Counted from the stretch's first letter, positions 45,429-57,897 are shown. The stretch: DNA of 64,000 nt from Trifolium pratense (GCF_020283565.1 NC_060064.1:16326337-16390336), one strand, 5' to 3'. Notes: a model not told the origin generated them from the letters alone. Translations and numbers: made by a program.

Positions 45429-45540
45429 AATACTGGTAGTATCATTAACAACATGACAGATCTTGCACTCAACATTTGTAAGGAGGCGACCGCGACAAAG
45501 CTTCCAAAGATAAGCCTGAATCCTTTGAATCATGATCAAT
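45429..45540 (-). pseudogene. LINE-derived zf-RVT scrap
   Basis: The minus-strand frame reads AYLWKLCRGRLLTNVECKIC followed by a stop. The W-K-x6-R-L-x-T-N pattern resembles the zinc-binding tail of LINE ORF2 proteins, as in the element at 36.7 kb. It is a short remnant with no neighbouring element sequence. Confidence 0.4.
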
Positions 45541-45761
45541 GCACATTGAAAACAACCTTGAGGAGATAGGAAGAGAAGTTGGTGAAAATTGAAGATGAGA
45601 AAAGGTTGGGAGAAGATGGTCACCAAAAGAAAGGAAGAATATATTAAGTATCTCTTTCTTTGAATAATAAATGGTTATTTTTAAATAAGATATTGGTGTT
45701 TTTTTTTAAGAAAATGGTTTTATTTCTTTTACTGTTGTACAATTAAAAAATAATTATGGCA

Positions 45762-45904
45762 GTCCCCATGAGCTTAGCTCAATTGGTTGGGACATCAGCA
45801 TTTTATATGCAGGAGCCAGGGTTCGAACCCTGGACACTCCACTTATCCATCTTTAAAGGTGGAATTTCAAGCCACTAGGCTACTTGACCAAAAAAAAAAA
45901 AAAA
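45762..45904 (+). mobile_element. Full-length tRNA-derived SINE with 10-bp target duplication
   Basis: aattatggca flanks it at 45752-45761 and 45905-45914. The head carries A-box-like gagcttagctcaattggttg and a B-box in agggttcgaaccctgg. The tail is ccacttatccatctttaaag gtggaatttcaagccactag gctacttgacc plus a poly-A tract. This is the reference copy for the SINE remnants at 28765, 29229, 48690 and 56826. Confidence 0.92.
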
Positions 45905-46929
45905 AATTATGGCAAATGCTAATGAGTGCCCTAAAGACATTGTATAATATATGACTAAAGAAGAGATGTATTAGTACTTAACTTTTGTAATGAAAAAATA
46001 TATTTTAAGACCATCATGTATTTCATGTTTTTGTTTTATTTGTATTATTATTATTCGAGCAGTCATTTTGAAGAAAATCCTACCCTATTCAAGACATAGC
46101 AAACACCAAATGCGAGCTCCTTTTCCAGCCGAAATACGGATTAGTTTGCCACATTGTGAAAATCTAGCTCATTCAGCTAGGACCAACCCCATTGGTTTCG
46201 ATCCTTCATTTCCTAACAATTGAATGCAGCTTATATGACTATAAAAGAAGAGCTTTCAATGGGAAGCTTTACAGTCATGGAGTTAACGCTAAATCTAAAC
46301 TTTGGCATTTCCAATATCCTGATATGTAACTAACTCGTTTACCGACAACGAGTCATAATGCAACCAATAATTTGTAGCATTTCACACAGAAAAATAAACC
46401 AAGCATGCAATGTTGTTTTGATTGCTTCAGTAACATTATTGTTACCAGTTACCAGCAAAAACATTAACTTCAAATGATTCCTACCCCAGACTCAGTTTAC
46501 AGCAAAGGGAATGCCATCCCGCGGTGGATGCCCTTTCTAAACGATGTTGTCTATAAAAAACCAGTATAGTAGCAGAGACAATTGCAGTAAAGGAATAATC
46601 AAACCATAATCAACCCGTGCCAATCTTAACACAGAATTTCAAAACAATATTTGGTAGCAGAAACAATTACTGTAAAGTAAGTAGGAAGAATCAAATCATA
46701 AACAAACTCGTGCCAATCTTAGCACATAGAATTTCAAAATAATAATATGCGTCAACCGATTGAAGATTGCTAAAACATTTTATTTAGACAAAAGAAGCAT
46801 TCACATGGTAAAACCCCCCAAACACTAATTGAACTGCAAGAGTTTCATCCCAAGAGTAACTATCATTTATGGCAACATATTCTATGGCCAAGGTGAACCA
46901 ATTAATTCAAAATCAATAAACAACCAAAT

Positions 46930-47254
46930 TTAAGACTCAGAGCGAGACTTCACAATGAAATTCTGGCGACTGATAGGATTCATGACGACTGGTGGACCAG
47001 CAGTGCGAGGCCATGCCTGAAACTTTTTGTCAGTCTCTTCAAACCACTCTTTGTTTGAAGCTGTGCCACACACAGTACCTGAAGAAAGAATTTGAAGTTA
47101 CATACAGCTGAAACAGCCACAAAAAACTGCAAATTAATCGCTATGAAAAGCACAACTTACCTCCAAATATTTTTTTGTCTGAAACATAATGATCACAGAA
47201 CCATGCAACTCCAAATGATCCAACAATAGCACCAATGATATACTTGCCCGACAT
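46930..47254 (-). CDS. Conserved small plant protein, 80 aa, function unknown
   Basis: Two coding exons (47254-47161, 47078-46930; GT-AG) give 80 aa: MSGKYIIGAIVGSFGVAWFC..., then SDKKIFGGTVCGTASNKEWF and PRTAGPPVVMNPISRQNFIV, ending KSRSES. The N-terminal 20 residues are Gly-rich and hydrophobic, with the look of a single membrane helix; the rest is soluble and polar. I recall highly similar short proteins across plants but cannot name a function, so none is assigned. An untranslated first exon probably lies at about 48473-48545 (donor atcttcag|gtacgaacc on the minus strand, ..gcttcag|gtacg), with a 1.2-kb leader intron ending tttag|gttttaatcATG. Confidence 0.85.
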
Positions 47255-48472
47255 GATTAAAACCTAAACTGTATACAAACAAAATATAATCAACTCCCTT
47301 GAAATAGATAAAGAGAATGGCTAAAGGAGAGAAGTGTCCATCTCTAAACAGAATACAAAGGATAAAACTAACGAAAATAGTGATATCAACAAGGGCCCGT
47401 GTACTAAAAGCATGAACCATAATAACCAATGTGGCAGGGAAACAAGATTCTTCTAATCCTGTTTACACATGCACATAACAACCGAAATCAATTTTAATAT
47501 TAAATCTCCAAACTAGCTGCTAAATGCTCAATATCCTAACAACTAGGAAACCAATGATATAGATTCCAACCCACATTTGCAGATAAAGAGTTTAATGGTT
47601 ATGTACTGTCATCCAATTAAATCTCATGGTTTCTCCAATTCTTAATTTTAACTAAATTATTTTTAAAAGTAAGATGACAATATGAACAAACCATGGTATT
47701 TGAATGGATGAAAGTGTAAAAGGGGCATGCACTCTCATTATATATCCATTAAATACTTTCATTGTATATCCATTAAATACACAATATATCCAAAATATTA
47801 CCAGCAAGGATCAACGTCGATAAACGATTAACATCTGACAACCCCTATAATGTGTATGGAAAACATTTCTAGACCTTTCCAGAAAATAAACGAATTAACT
47901 AACTTTTTACATAGGAAAAAGAAAATAGATAAAAAAACATTAATCAATATATCTACAGGATGGTGGATTGTGTACAAAGCACAATCCAACCCGATAACGA
48001 AATTGACACGAATGCAAGTTTCTACAGTGATACCTAAAGGAATTTAAGGGCTTAATTGAAGAAATTAAGACATTTATTTACACAATAAAATCAATTACAA
48101 GGATCAAAATCGTAGCTTCATTGGAGCCATGGGTACAGAAAAAAAATTAGAGGTGTAAAGCACTATAACAACAGTGTATCTTAGAAAACCAAATTAAGGA
48201 AAAAAAATTTGGAATGTAATATAGATCAGATTGAATAGAAAATCAAGAAATGGAATCAAAATTGCACAAAAATCCAACGCATAAATCGACTAACCTATGT
48301 TCCAATATAAATTAAACACAGAATTAGTCAATTAGCAGAATCAATTGACGAAAATTAAAATCAAAACAATCGAGAGGAAAAACAAACCAAAACTAAAATT
48401 GTAACGAAATAGATATTTGAGAGATAGCGTAGAGAGAAGATTGGTAGGGTTAGGGTTCGTACCTGAAGCTTT

Positions 48473-48545
48473 AGATCTGTTTGTATTGTGCGCGAAATGA
48501 AGAAGAAGATTGCAGAGAAACGCGATTGCGAGAGAGACAGAAACT
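48473..48545 (-). other. Probable untranslated first exon of the small-protein gene
   Basis: On the minus strand tctgcaatcttcttcttcat ttcgcgcacaatacaaacag leads to aagcttcag|gtacgaaccc, a good donor. A matching acceptor, cagtttag|gttttaatcATG, lies just before the start codon at 47254. CT-rich leader exons with a long first intron are usual for small housekeeping plant genes. Inferred. Confidence 0.5.
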
Positions 48546-48689
48546 TTTCAAGTTATTTTACATAAAAAAATTCTTATATGGGCTTACCCACTGGGCCCAA
48601 ATTCTAACATTACACTGAGATATGATTAGGGGTTGCTATTTGCACCCAACTTGGTATTAATATCAATGCGTTAAATTTTTTTTTCTTTT

Positions 48690-48790
48690 CTTTTCTGTCG
48701 ATTAGTATAGTAGCCAGAGTTTCATATTTTAAGTTAAATGAGTGGAGAATTATGGGTTCGAACTTCAAACTTTGTATATTGTAACGTTTT
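48690..48790 (-). mobile_element. Decayed SINE copy
   Basis: Poly-T, then gtcgattagtatagtagcca gagtttcatattttaagtta aatgagtggag and gggttcgaac. Same layout as the SINE copies at 28765 and 29229 but more diverged. Confidence 0.5.
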
Positions 48791-48853
48791 TACAAATTGA
48801 ATTATGCTCTCGGGGACTATAAATGTTTTTTCTACTACTGCGTGGTTATAATA

Positions 48854-49144
48854 CTCCCTCCGGTCCTTATTATAAGGAACACTTTGGAAAAAAAAATTGA
48901 TCCTTTTTATAAGAAATTTTGACCAATTTTCAAATGTTCTAAATGTTCAATTTCACTTATGCCCTTATTTATTATGAAAGAGAATTTAAAAATAAGTAAG
49001 TTAGTTGAATAAAAAGTAATTAAATAAGGGTAAACATGGAATAAATTTAAATTTATAAGAGTATTAAATGAAAATAACTATGTTAAATGTGTTTCCTTGG
49101 TCTGTGTGATTTTTTCAAAGTGTTCCTTATAAGACCGGAGGGAG
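48854..49144. mobile_element. Stowaway MITE with TA target duplication, 291 bp
   Basis: Begins ctccctccggtccttattat aaggaacactttg and ends with the inverse caaagtgttccttataagac cggagggag, flanked by TA on both sides (48852-48853, 49145-49146). These are canonical Stowaway termini derived from Tc1/mariner. Nearly perfect inverted repeats suggest a young copy. An older relative lies at 19833-20113. Confidence 0.95.
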
Positions 49145-49146
49145 TA

Positions 49147-50063
49147 TATGACAAGTGAATTTTTAATACTACATTTTTGTAGAAGTTAACGAAGAGAGGA
49201 ACTTAATAGATAAAATGTCATGCTAATTAGTGCCCTGTTAGCATTTTCATACAGGAATTAGTATTAGTCAATTGTGATTTTTTTTCCGGCTGGTAGACGG
49301 ATTAACAATAGTTATCGGAAACTCACATACACAAGTTTGTTTAAGCACCACTTCTCAATTCCCATGCTATAATGAAATTGAAAAAAAGATGATCATCAAG
49401 TTTGTTTAATGAAAAATAGCCAGACTAATTGATGATAGTATTTTTAGTTGAGGCAAGTTTTCAGATGGTTCTTTCACATAAAATAGTTGCGGATTTATTT
49501 TCAGTTCAGTATGCACTCATTTTGGCCGGAATCTGCATACCGGTGCTGAGATGATTATGCAGTAGAATCTGTGAGTAATGCCATCAGAGGAGGTTGAGGA
49601 AATTGATTAGGTCCATTTGAAGAAACATGTCCTATTGCTTCTGCCAAGGAAAAAAATTCATTGGAGAGTTTTATTTTTCTATACATTTTTCTGGTTGTAG
49701 ACTTGTATGCGTCTATGTTCTTCATTAGTTCCGTCTATCTTTTGTATGTCAATGGCAATTAAATTGAAGTATAGTTCAAAATTAAACACTGAAATTTTTT
49801 ACTCATTTAAAATCTCTTATGTTCATATTATGCTATCGCCAAAAAAACTGCAGTTTCTGTATATGTACATTGAAATATAATACTGTCAATATCGAAAATT
49901 CAGAAACACAGCCCATTATGTTCAAAACAGTAGCACTATAATATTTCCAGACATATCTTGACCTTAGCACCGGTGAAATTACAGTACTTAGAAACATCGC
50001 TGCTTTCTTCATTACGATTTCTTAACCACTTGATAGAATTTGTAATTCAACACAACTACATGA
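49147..50063. other. 3' flank of the EFR3-like gene
   Basis: AT-rich DNA with the presumed 3' UTR of the minus-strand EFR3-like gene (about 49850-50063). No other gene seen. Confidence 0.5.
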
Positions 50064-53000
50064 TCAACAACCAGCAGCTTTCAGAAAGTTATCAAATGGA
50101 CTTGCTGTTGGCAGTTGGAAAAAGTGAGGATGATCTTGATATTCTGCTCCACACAAATTCGGAATGGGGCCAGAAGTTGGTTGGTACAATTCCACAAAAT
50201 TCTCATCATAGAAAGAATTTTCCACCTGCATATTATATATAAACTTAATTTGAGTGGAATGTAAGCATATGTGTTTACTAGATGTGGATACAAAAGGAAG
50301 TACCTTCTGAGGATCCTCATGGGAAGACGAATCCATGGTTTTTGTTTCATTGTCGTCTTTTGGTAAAGAGTGGTTCACCGGACATTCTTGATTCTGAGTG
50401 GTACTCATCAATCTGGACACTTTGTCCTTTCCCATCATATGTACCTCACAGTGATCAGTCGTATCCTCGTAAGGCGTATCAAATGCAGGTGATACAGAAA
50501 TCCTCCCAGCAGGAGTAGATGGGTCGAAAACCTGCATAAGTGTGATGCCAAATTTTGTGTCATTGATATGAGAAGAGCTTATAATACAATTGGAATACAA
50601 AAATATACAAGGGCAAGAAATGTGTCACGTACTAATTCTAAAAGTTGATCAGCACTCATAAGACTAGGGACCTCCATGGATATTCTTGGACTGTTTTTTA
50701 ATTGACTTTCAAATAACTCATAAATAAAGTCATCATCGGTTGTTGAAGTATTCTGAAAAATGTAAAAGTAACAACATTGGTCATAAGCTGCAATTATAAA
50801 CAAAGAAAATAGCATATAGACGGTTACTACCTCCGGTCATTTTTACAAGATACAGTTGAGTTTTTAGATTCATTAAATAATTGATGTATCTGATCTATAT
50901 TATACACCAGATACATCAGTTATTTAATGAATCTAAAAAGTTAGTTATTTCTTATAAAAAGGACCGAAGAGAGTATTAGTTTTGGAAATCAACATGACAC
51001 ACCTTTCTGGGAATATTCGCAGTCAACTGAGATCCAAGATCACATGATTCGCCCGGTGAGAATTCTTCTAACAGTTTCTCTTTTATTGACAGTAATTCAG
51101 CCTGCATAAAAGACCAAAAGTTCACAATGTCAAGAAATGAGAATATATTTACCACATTACAGTCCAAAGCATATACAAGAAGCGAGAAGCTTTACTTTTG
51201 AATAAATGTCCAAGCTTCTAATGATTTCAGAAGCAAAGATTTCATGTGTTTGGTGTGCAGAAGCCAATAATTCCAACAATGTGTGTGAGGCCCTTTCATC
51301 ATCTTCTTTGGATCCATAGTTGATGGTTAGATTTTCAGGTGCAAATTTAACAACTTGCAACTTGTCGTCAACCAATTGAAGAAAGGGATCAATCTGATTC
51401 CAGAATGTAAAAACTAAGATCACGTCTTTAAAGTTAACGGAAAATGCTAACCAGTGCCTTATTTAACATGTTTCTTTCCAATAGACATTTTCTAACATGA
51501 GGTATAACATCCAGGAAATTTCATAAACGTCTTACCTTTCTCTCCGTAAGCACTTGCTTGGTATTATTGATAAGAGGGACAATGTTATATGCTTTTGAAG
51601 AAAGCATAATCATTGAAACTGCCAAAGTATAAAGTGATCTCCGACGAGATGGTGGCAATGGCCCTGCAATCAGTGCCAACCTATCAGACAAGATTCAGTG
51701 CTAAGGACAATCAAATTTAAGTTTATCGTAACTGAAAACTCACCTTCTCTGAGAGAAATATTCCATAAAGAAAACGCAAGCTGAAAACTCTGAACTATTA
51801 ACTCATGAAAAGAATTCTGCAAAGTAAAAGAAAATTAGAAGGTCATTTAAAGGAAAAGTATAGAAGTAGACGACCTTAAATATTTTCTCTATGTCAGCAG
51901 TGTGATACCTGAACAATGCAAACTGACATACTATAAGTCGGATCGTGGACATTAATATTCAAACATCAAGTGTAAAATATATTGTAAAAAAATTTCAAGG
52001 AACACATTACCATGAAAATGGAAACATAGCACCATACAAAGAGAAGGACCCTTTAAGAAGAAAAGCATAATCATGAATCCGGTTATTACCTTAGCTCTAG
52101 AAACAACTAACACCAAGCTGTATGTAAGAGCAATTGCTTCGTAATTTGCAGGCATATTTTCAGGAGATATAGATTGTGTCCAAATTGATGATACCAATCG
52201 GCTTAACTGATGCCTACTCAGCCTGAGGGCAACAACCTTCTATTCTCAAGTGAAAATAAGACCATCAGTAAAGTTAACCAAGATAACGTAAATTTTAAGC
52301 TAACACAAAAATATCATATCGTGGTTAGAGTGGAGTTTAACCATGATAACATCGTACACGTAGTGTAAACTCAAATGCAAGACTCACCATGTTCTGATTA
52401 TCACTGTTTGCAGTAGTTCCGTCCATTTTATCCGTAAAACGGGGACTATTCATGCTAGAAACACGACTATTGCTTGACTTCAATCTGCTTATGATCCCAA
52501 CATTGCCATTAGCTGGTTCAACCTCTCCGACAACATTTTCTTTGTTAAACTTACTTAATCTTAAACTTGAAGAACGTTTCTCCAGTTTTAGTTTCTCAAA
52601 TAAGGAAGCTGAAGAAGTGAAAAAAGAGACTGCTCTTGAAAGTGTTCGTGGAACACCTGACGCTTTGGGCACAGAAGCAGTTGGCACAAGAATGACAGAA
52701 AAAATGCGGTGAGCTACCACTCGTGTCTCATGATCTGGATGGACCATAGCCAAGAGTAGTTGGTGAAACAATGCCTCAGGGAATGCCTATTGCGGAAAGT
52801 AATTTTAATTTTAGTATCAAACTAATCCATGAAACTCAGCCATAAATCATAGACGAAAAAATTAAAGCACGAATATTGATTCCTTGCCTTTTTCGGATAG
52901 GATGGTAAGTTGGCTACAATTTGAGCGGTCCGATAAACAGCATAGACCGTGGTTCTAGATGTCATTGTAATAGTTGAGATATTCTCTAACATCACAGCCA

Positions 53001-55914
53001 TAACATCAATAATTGGGTCTGCTTCTCCAACCTGTTTAATGTTTACGAGTAGCAATTTATATTTCTCCTTATACCTTTATCGTAATCTAATAAAGAATGA
53101 TATCGGTCTATATATAACATCATTGATCTAAGTTTGAAAAACAACGTAACACCAACAAATCAATAAATACTTTAAATATTGTGAATGTTTAGGACATATT
53201 AAAAGTTGTGGCAAGAGTGAGGTACCTTATTCGCCAACTCAACAAGGCATGTATCCACAACTTGCCTGAAATTCTTATTCCAGTTGATTGCATCATTGTC
53301 CATATTTGAGTTATCTAGGCAACAATGTATGGTCTTCCGTAAATGTCTCATCATGTCACTTACTGCACCAATTATCGATACAGAAGGTTGAACCTTTGCA
53401 TATTCGGCAAGTGAAGTGGCAACCTCAACAATGTCGAGCTGCATGTTAGGTTCTTTAAGGACAGATTTATGATCTAGATGCTTAATTAGCATCGACAGCA
53501 ATACATGCGTATTTTTCTCTGCAACAACCAGATGATAGGTATAACTCGGAGTAATTAACAAAAGATTATATGACATAGGAAAACTTTACAGTCAAGCAAG
53601 AAAAATACTATACCAGAATCATCCATCAAAAATAGAATGTCCTTCAACACAGAAATAGCAAGACCGTGGTTTATAGACCATAAATTGCCGTTATCAAAGT
53701 ATCGGAACAAAGATTCCATTACACGTCGTATAGTAGTCCCTTCCTTGGCTAAATTGGCCATATTATGTAGGCAAACACCAGACCAAAAAGAAGGATTCTT
53801 ATCTTCTTCACTGCATTAGTTTATGAAACATAAACATTGGAAGTTAATGAAATAAATAAAAGACAATCGGTTTTAAAGATTTTATGCTGATAAAAACAAT
53901 TACATTGTAAAATTTACTTCGCCTTTGTCGTTAACAACTCTACTCCAAGATGGATTTCTGTTTTTGACATCTAGCAATAGAGAGGATTCACCCTCATTGG
54001 TGGTGTCATCATCCCCCTTATTTTCACTACCTTGTTCCTCTTGATCAAGAGTAGCTTCGTTTTCCTTAGGAACTTCATAATTTTCTAAGACAGCTGAAAC
54101 AATCTATAATGAAGTAGAAATTTTCACTTTAGATCAAACAATATATTTGATTTATGGACTAAGTTTTCTGATAAAGAAGTAAATTATGTACTTACATTAT
54201 CAAACTCGACTGATATGTGAGAATGATGGCCCATAAATCGAACCTACAAAGCAAAGTAGTCGATTTAATTCTAGAGGATATGTATACAGATTATACAACC
54301 CTTGAACAAAGGAGTTAAGAACAATGATGGAATCATAAAAAAATATGCAACATGTTGTCCAAGATCTTATCTTAAGAACAATCGCGGAATCATAAAATAA
54401 GTACCATTGCTGAAAGAGCTTTCAAACCGGATGAACGGTGAACTTTAATTTCTTCATCTTCCCCCATTTCTTGAGCTAATTGACAAAGCTTTGGGATAAT
54501 GCCTTCTAAGTTGAACAGGTAACTTCCATCAACCTGCAAAACATAAAATACATGTGAGTCTCAAGCGTTCTTCGGACCAAAATTTAGAAGGATAACAAGA
54601 AACTTCAATGGTTATTTTATATCATTAGTTCACTTAAATTAAAACTTGTATCAATAAAAGAATTGAAACAAACCTGACTATTTACAAAATCAAAAAGAAT
54701 GTTACATCCGATAACTCTCATTTCATCTTGCCGTGTTTGATCCAGCAGTGTGTGGATAATACTTAGTAAGCTATTAGCAAACAATGGCCTATCAATAAAC
54801 ATAGAAACAATACACGCATCAATTGTTTTGAATCTCTTAATTTTGCGACGTTAAGCAAAGAGCACAAAAATAACTTCATGTAAATTTAACAGCTATTAAC
54901 TTCAAACTGATATGAACTCACAACTGTTCTTTACAAGAAAACAGAAATTTCTTGTAAATACACATGACAATTTTTGTTGCGCGAATATTCTCATTTCGTA
55001 GCTCCTTGTAACACCTTTGCTCAAGGGCAGTCACAATCTGATCACAAATTACATGTAACAATGTTAATGACCAAGAAGCTCCTGCTTTTTGTTAAAATAT
55101 TCCATACCTTTGGGATGCGTAAAGGATTTCTGGCAGAATAATCGCAAAGTTTTCCTATTTTTCTGTCATTTGGTTCTTCCTCCTGTGTCAACTCATAAAC
55201 AAAATCAGTATAGCCAACATTGCATGAAACATAAAAACAAGTACTATAAGAACAACAAAAAAAGTCAATTAAAACAACATATGCATCATGTTACATAAGC
55301 CTAAAGGCCACTATCATGTAGGCATTGATCTCGCAATTAGTACATAACAATACCACGCTTTCGTTCTTTAACTACCTCGAAGCAAAACAAGCATATGCAT
55401 TACTTAAATAGGAATATTTGCATGCCTTCAACATCACTAACTTAGTTAAATACCAGAATTGACATCAAACCAACATAAGTTACAATTCTATGTAAGTAAT
55501 TACTTCCTATAGAGAGTCAAGTAAGTAATCTCTCTCAACAGTTGATGAGAAAATCAATGGTCAATGTACACAAATATAACAAATGGTGAATGTATTAATG
55601 AAACATGAATATTGATTTTCTGTTGATATTACTTACTTTACATCTAAAGTGAATTGCTTAGGTTACCGAACCGAAATCTACCATACATATATGCAATGTG
55701 ACATGACTAGAGAGACATTGAACCGTCCGAAAAGGAAATAAAACGGAAAATAGAAATATCGAACCTGGTTACGAGGGAAAATGTCAGCAATGAGTTTTTT
55801 GTACCTCTTGACAGGCTGTCTAGACCTTGCCCTCAAGGAAGGGCAGAAGAAACAAAGGTTACCACAAGCAGGCAGAACTTGGCGGGAAACAACACCGGAT
55901 ACAGCCGTAGTCAT
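50064..55914 (-). CDS. EFOP2: EFR3-like ARM-repeat protein (EFOP type), PI4K scaffold
   Basis: Nineteen exons join in frame to 1,006 aa: 55914-55765, 55182-55108, 55037-54922, 54788-54674, 54533-54405, 54243-54196, 54103-53904, 53810-53614, 53518-53226, 53031-52888, 52786-52388, 52236-52090, 51816-51744, 51663-51536, 51393-51196, 51101-51003, 50752-50633, 50531-50304, 50225-50064. The N-terminus has CGNLCFFCPSLRARSRQPVK RYKKLI; the clustered Cys residues fit the S-acylation site described for plant EFR3 proteins. The body is alpha-helical ARM/HEAT type. The family (EFOP1-4; Arabidopsis At2g41830 is closest by memory) anchors the PI4K-alpha1 complex at the plasma membrane with NPG and HYC. One intron, after exon 10, uses a GC donor (AAG|gcaagg); the rest are GT-AG. 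The paralogue number is less certain than the family. Confidence 0.93.
50827..50973. mobile_element. Stowaway-like MITE inside an EFR3-like gene intron
   Basis: Left ctacctccggtcatttttac aagata and right tcttataaaaaggaccgaag agag are imperfect inverted repeats flanked by TA (50825-50826, 50974-50975). The centre is a palindrome around gatgtatctg/cagatacatc with attcattaaataatt paired with aattatttaatgaat-like sequence. It lies between coding exons 17 and 16. Confidence 0.8.
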
Positions 55915-57083
55915 TTTGGAATTCCAAAAATATCAATAAATTGATTAGTTTTGAAAAAATTAAAAAATCTGAACCAAGTTTTGCATGAAATTCTGCTTTC
56001 TTTCCCTTCTTACACCAATCAGAAAAATCCGATTTTGAACGTAAAGAAGGGAAAGAAAGGCCAAAACATCAATTGGGCAGGCTTCAAATTGAATCACCAG
56101 CCTGCAGATAGCAAAATCTGAATGTAATCAAGTTTAGCCTGAAATGGGAAAATGCAGCACTAGAATTTGATCCTTTAATAAAGGATATAAGAAAAAAATA
56201 TGAAAATAAAAATGTAACAAACAATGAAGGTTGATAATGTTACAATTTAAGAAAAAGAATGTACCAATGTGTTATGCATGAAGGAATCCCTTAAAACAAG
56301 GAAAAATGTTTGTGAAAAAAGAATTAAAAAAAATTGGTATAATGTGAAGAATGTGATGATATGAATATGAATTTATGTTGTTGGGCTATTAGAGAAAGAT
56401 TTGTTTGTAATGAAAAAAAGGGGGAACAATGGAGGAAAGGCAAATGTGAAGAACATTGCAATGATTTCTGGACCCACATTTACCCTCTTCCTTTTCCTTC
56501 TCTTCTTCCTCTATAGTTTATGCTAATAATTGATTGATTAAATTAATTGATTAATTAATTAGTTATTATGTTTTTCAAAATAAAACAAAAAAATAGTTAT
56601 TGTGAGGCACGCTAAGAAATAATTTTATATCATTTTTAAAAAGAAATCATTAACACTATTAAATAACACCTCTGATTCTTTTACACAAAATCATGAGTAA
56701 GAGTAACTAAATAATTTTTTATTATTTTTGGTACATAGTAACTAAATAATTTTACTATGTATGTTATATAAGCTAAATAGATGTATGATACATATTATAT
56801 TATATGTAAATAACAAAAGTACACTCGTAAATCCTTGTGAGCTTAATTTGGTTGGTAGGGACATAGTGTTATAAACGCATGAACCGAGGTTTGAACCCCG
56901 AACACTCCACTTATCCGTCTTTAAGGTGGAATTTCTAACCACTAAACTACTTGACAAAAAAAAAACTACACTTATAAGAAAATTATTCATACATAGGTTG
57001 TTAATTAATTAGATTATTTAAATCACAAAACTCTTGTTTGGTCGAGCCCGTTTACTTCTTTGGGCCTTGACTAACTTTTTGTA
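55915..57083. other. 5' flank of the EFR3-like gene and intergenic DNA
   Basis: Presumed promoter and leader of the EFR3-like gene (to about 56500), then AT-rich DNA with one SINE (56826-56966). No gene seen. The frame at 56742-56990 overlaps the SINE and is rejected. Confidence 0.5.
56826..56966 (+). mobile_element. SINE with short target duplication
   Basis: gtgagcttaatttggttggt aggga (A-box side), gaggtttgaaccccgaacac (B-box side) and gtggaatttctaaccactaa actacttgac plus poly-A, collinear with the full-length copy at 45762-45904. tacact flanks it at 56820-56825 and 56967-56972. Confidence 0.8.
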
Positions 57084-57797
57084 GAAATTTTTTTTTCTAT
57101 CCCAACAATTGTCAATCTACCCCAACATTAATTTTGAATGGACGAAGTTACCCTCATATATAAACTAAAACCCTGAAGAAAAAAATTTGGTTACCGGAAC
57201 ACTTTGGAAAAAAGTGTTCTGATATGTAAATTTTTTTTGGTTACCGGAACACTTTGGAAAAAAAGTGTTCAGGTATATAAAATTTTTCTAATTTTTTTTA
57301 CCTGAACACTTTGAAAAAAAGTGTGTAGGTAACAAAATAAATTTGGAAAGATTTTACATACCTACACAATGTTTTTCAAAGTGAACAGGTAACAAAAAAA
57401 ATTAGAAAAATTTTACATACCTTAACACTTTTTTCCAAAGTGTGTAGGTAACAAAATAAATTTGGAAAAATTTTACATACCTACACACTTTTATTCAAAG
57501 TGTTTAGGTAACAAAAAAAAATTAGAAAAATTTTACATATCTGAACACTTTTTTCCAAAGTGTGTAGGTAACAAAATAAATTTAGAAAAATTTTACATAC
57601 CTACACACTTTTTTTCAAAGTGTTCAGGTAAAAAAAAAATTAGAAAAATTTTATATACCTGAACACTTTTTTCCAAAGTGTTCCGGTAACCAAATTTTTT
57701 TCTTCAGAGTTTTAGTTTATATATGAGGGTAAATTCGTCCATTCAAAATTAATGTTGGGGTAGATTGACAATTGTTAGGGTAGAAAAAAAAAAATTC
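57084..57797. mobile_element. Foldback element C with about 60-bp tandem palindromic units
   Basis: Left end gaaatttttttttctatccc aacaattgtc; right end gacaattgttagggtagaaa. Flanks ctttttgta (57075-57083) and ctttgtgta (57798-57806) form a 9-bp duplication with one mismatch. Between TIRs of about 100 bp, units of about 60 bp recur from 57187 to 57695. Each holds a palindrome such as acactttggaaaaaagtgt within ttacatacctgaacac or ttaccggaacac. Same family as elements A and B. No transposase; non-autonomous Mutator-like. Confidence 0.85.
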
Positions 57798-57897
57798 CTT
57801 TGTGTATCATGTAGTTCTTCCGATCTCTCATTTGTAAGCTTTTGTAGTCTTTCTTGACACACCTTATGCTGGAGAGACTATTTTGTTTGATTAATAC

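Larger units (their letters stand above)
44625..46929. other. Intergenic region between the PXC3-like and small-protein genes
   Basis: Holds the PXC3 3' UTR, a LINE scrap (45429-45540), a complete SINE (45762-45904) and the 3' region of the minus-strand small-protein gene. No other gene was recognised. The frame at 45990-46223 is rejected. Confidence 0.5.

Noticed and set aside
57462..57662. 66-aa open frame with internal repeats (EKFYIPTHF...)
   Set aside because: It is the translation of the tandem palindromic units of foldback element C; the repetition is in the DNA, not a protein feature.
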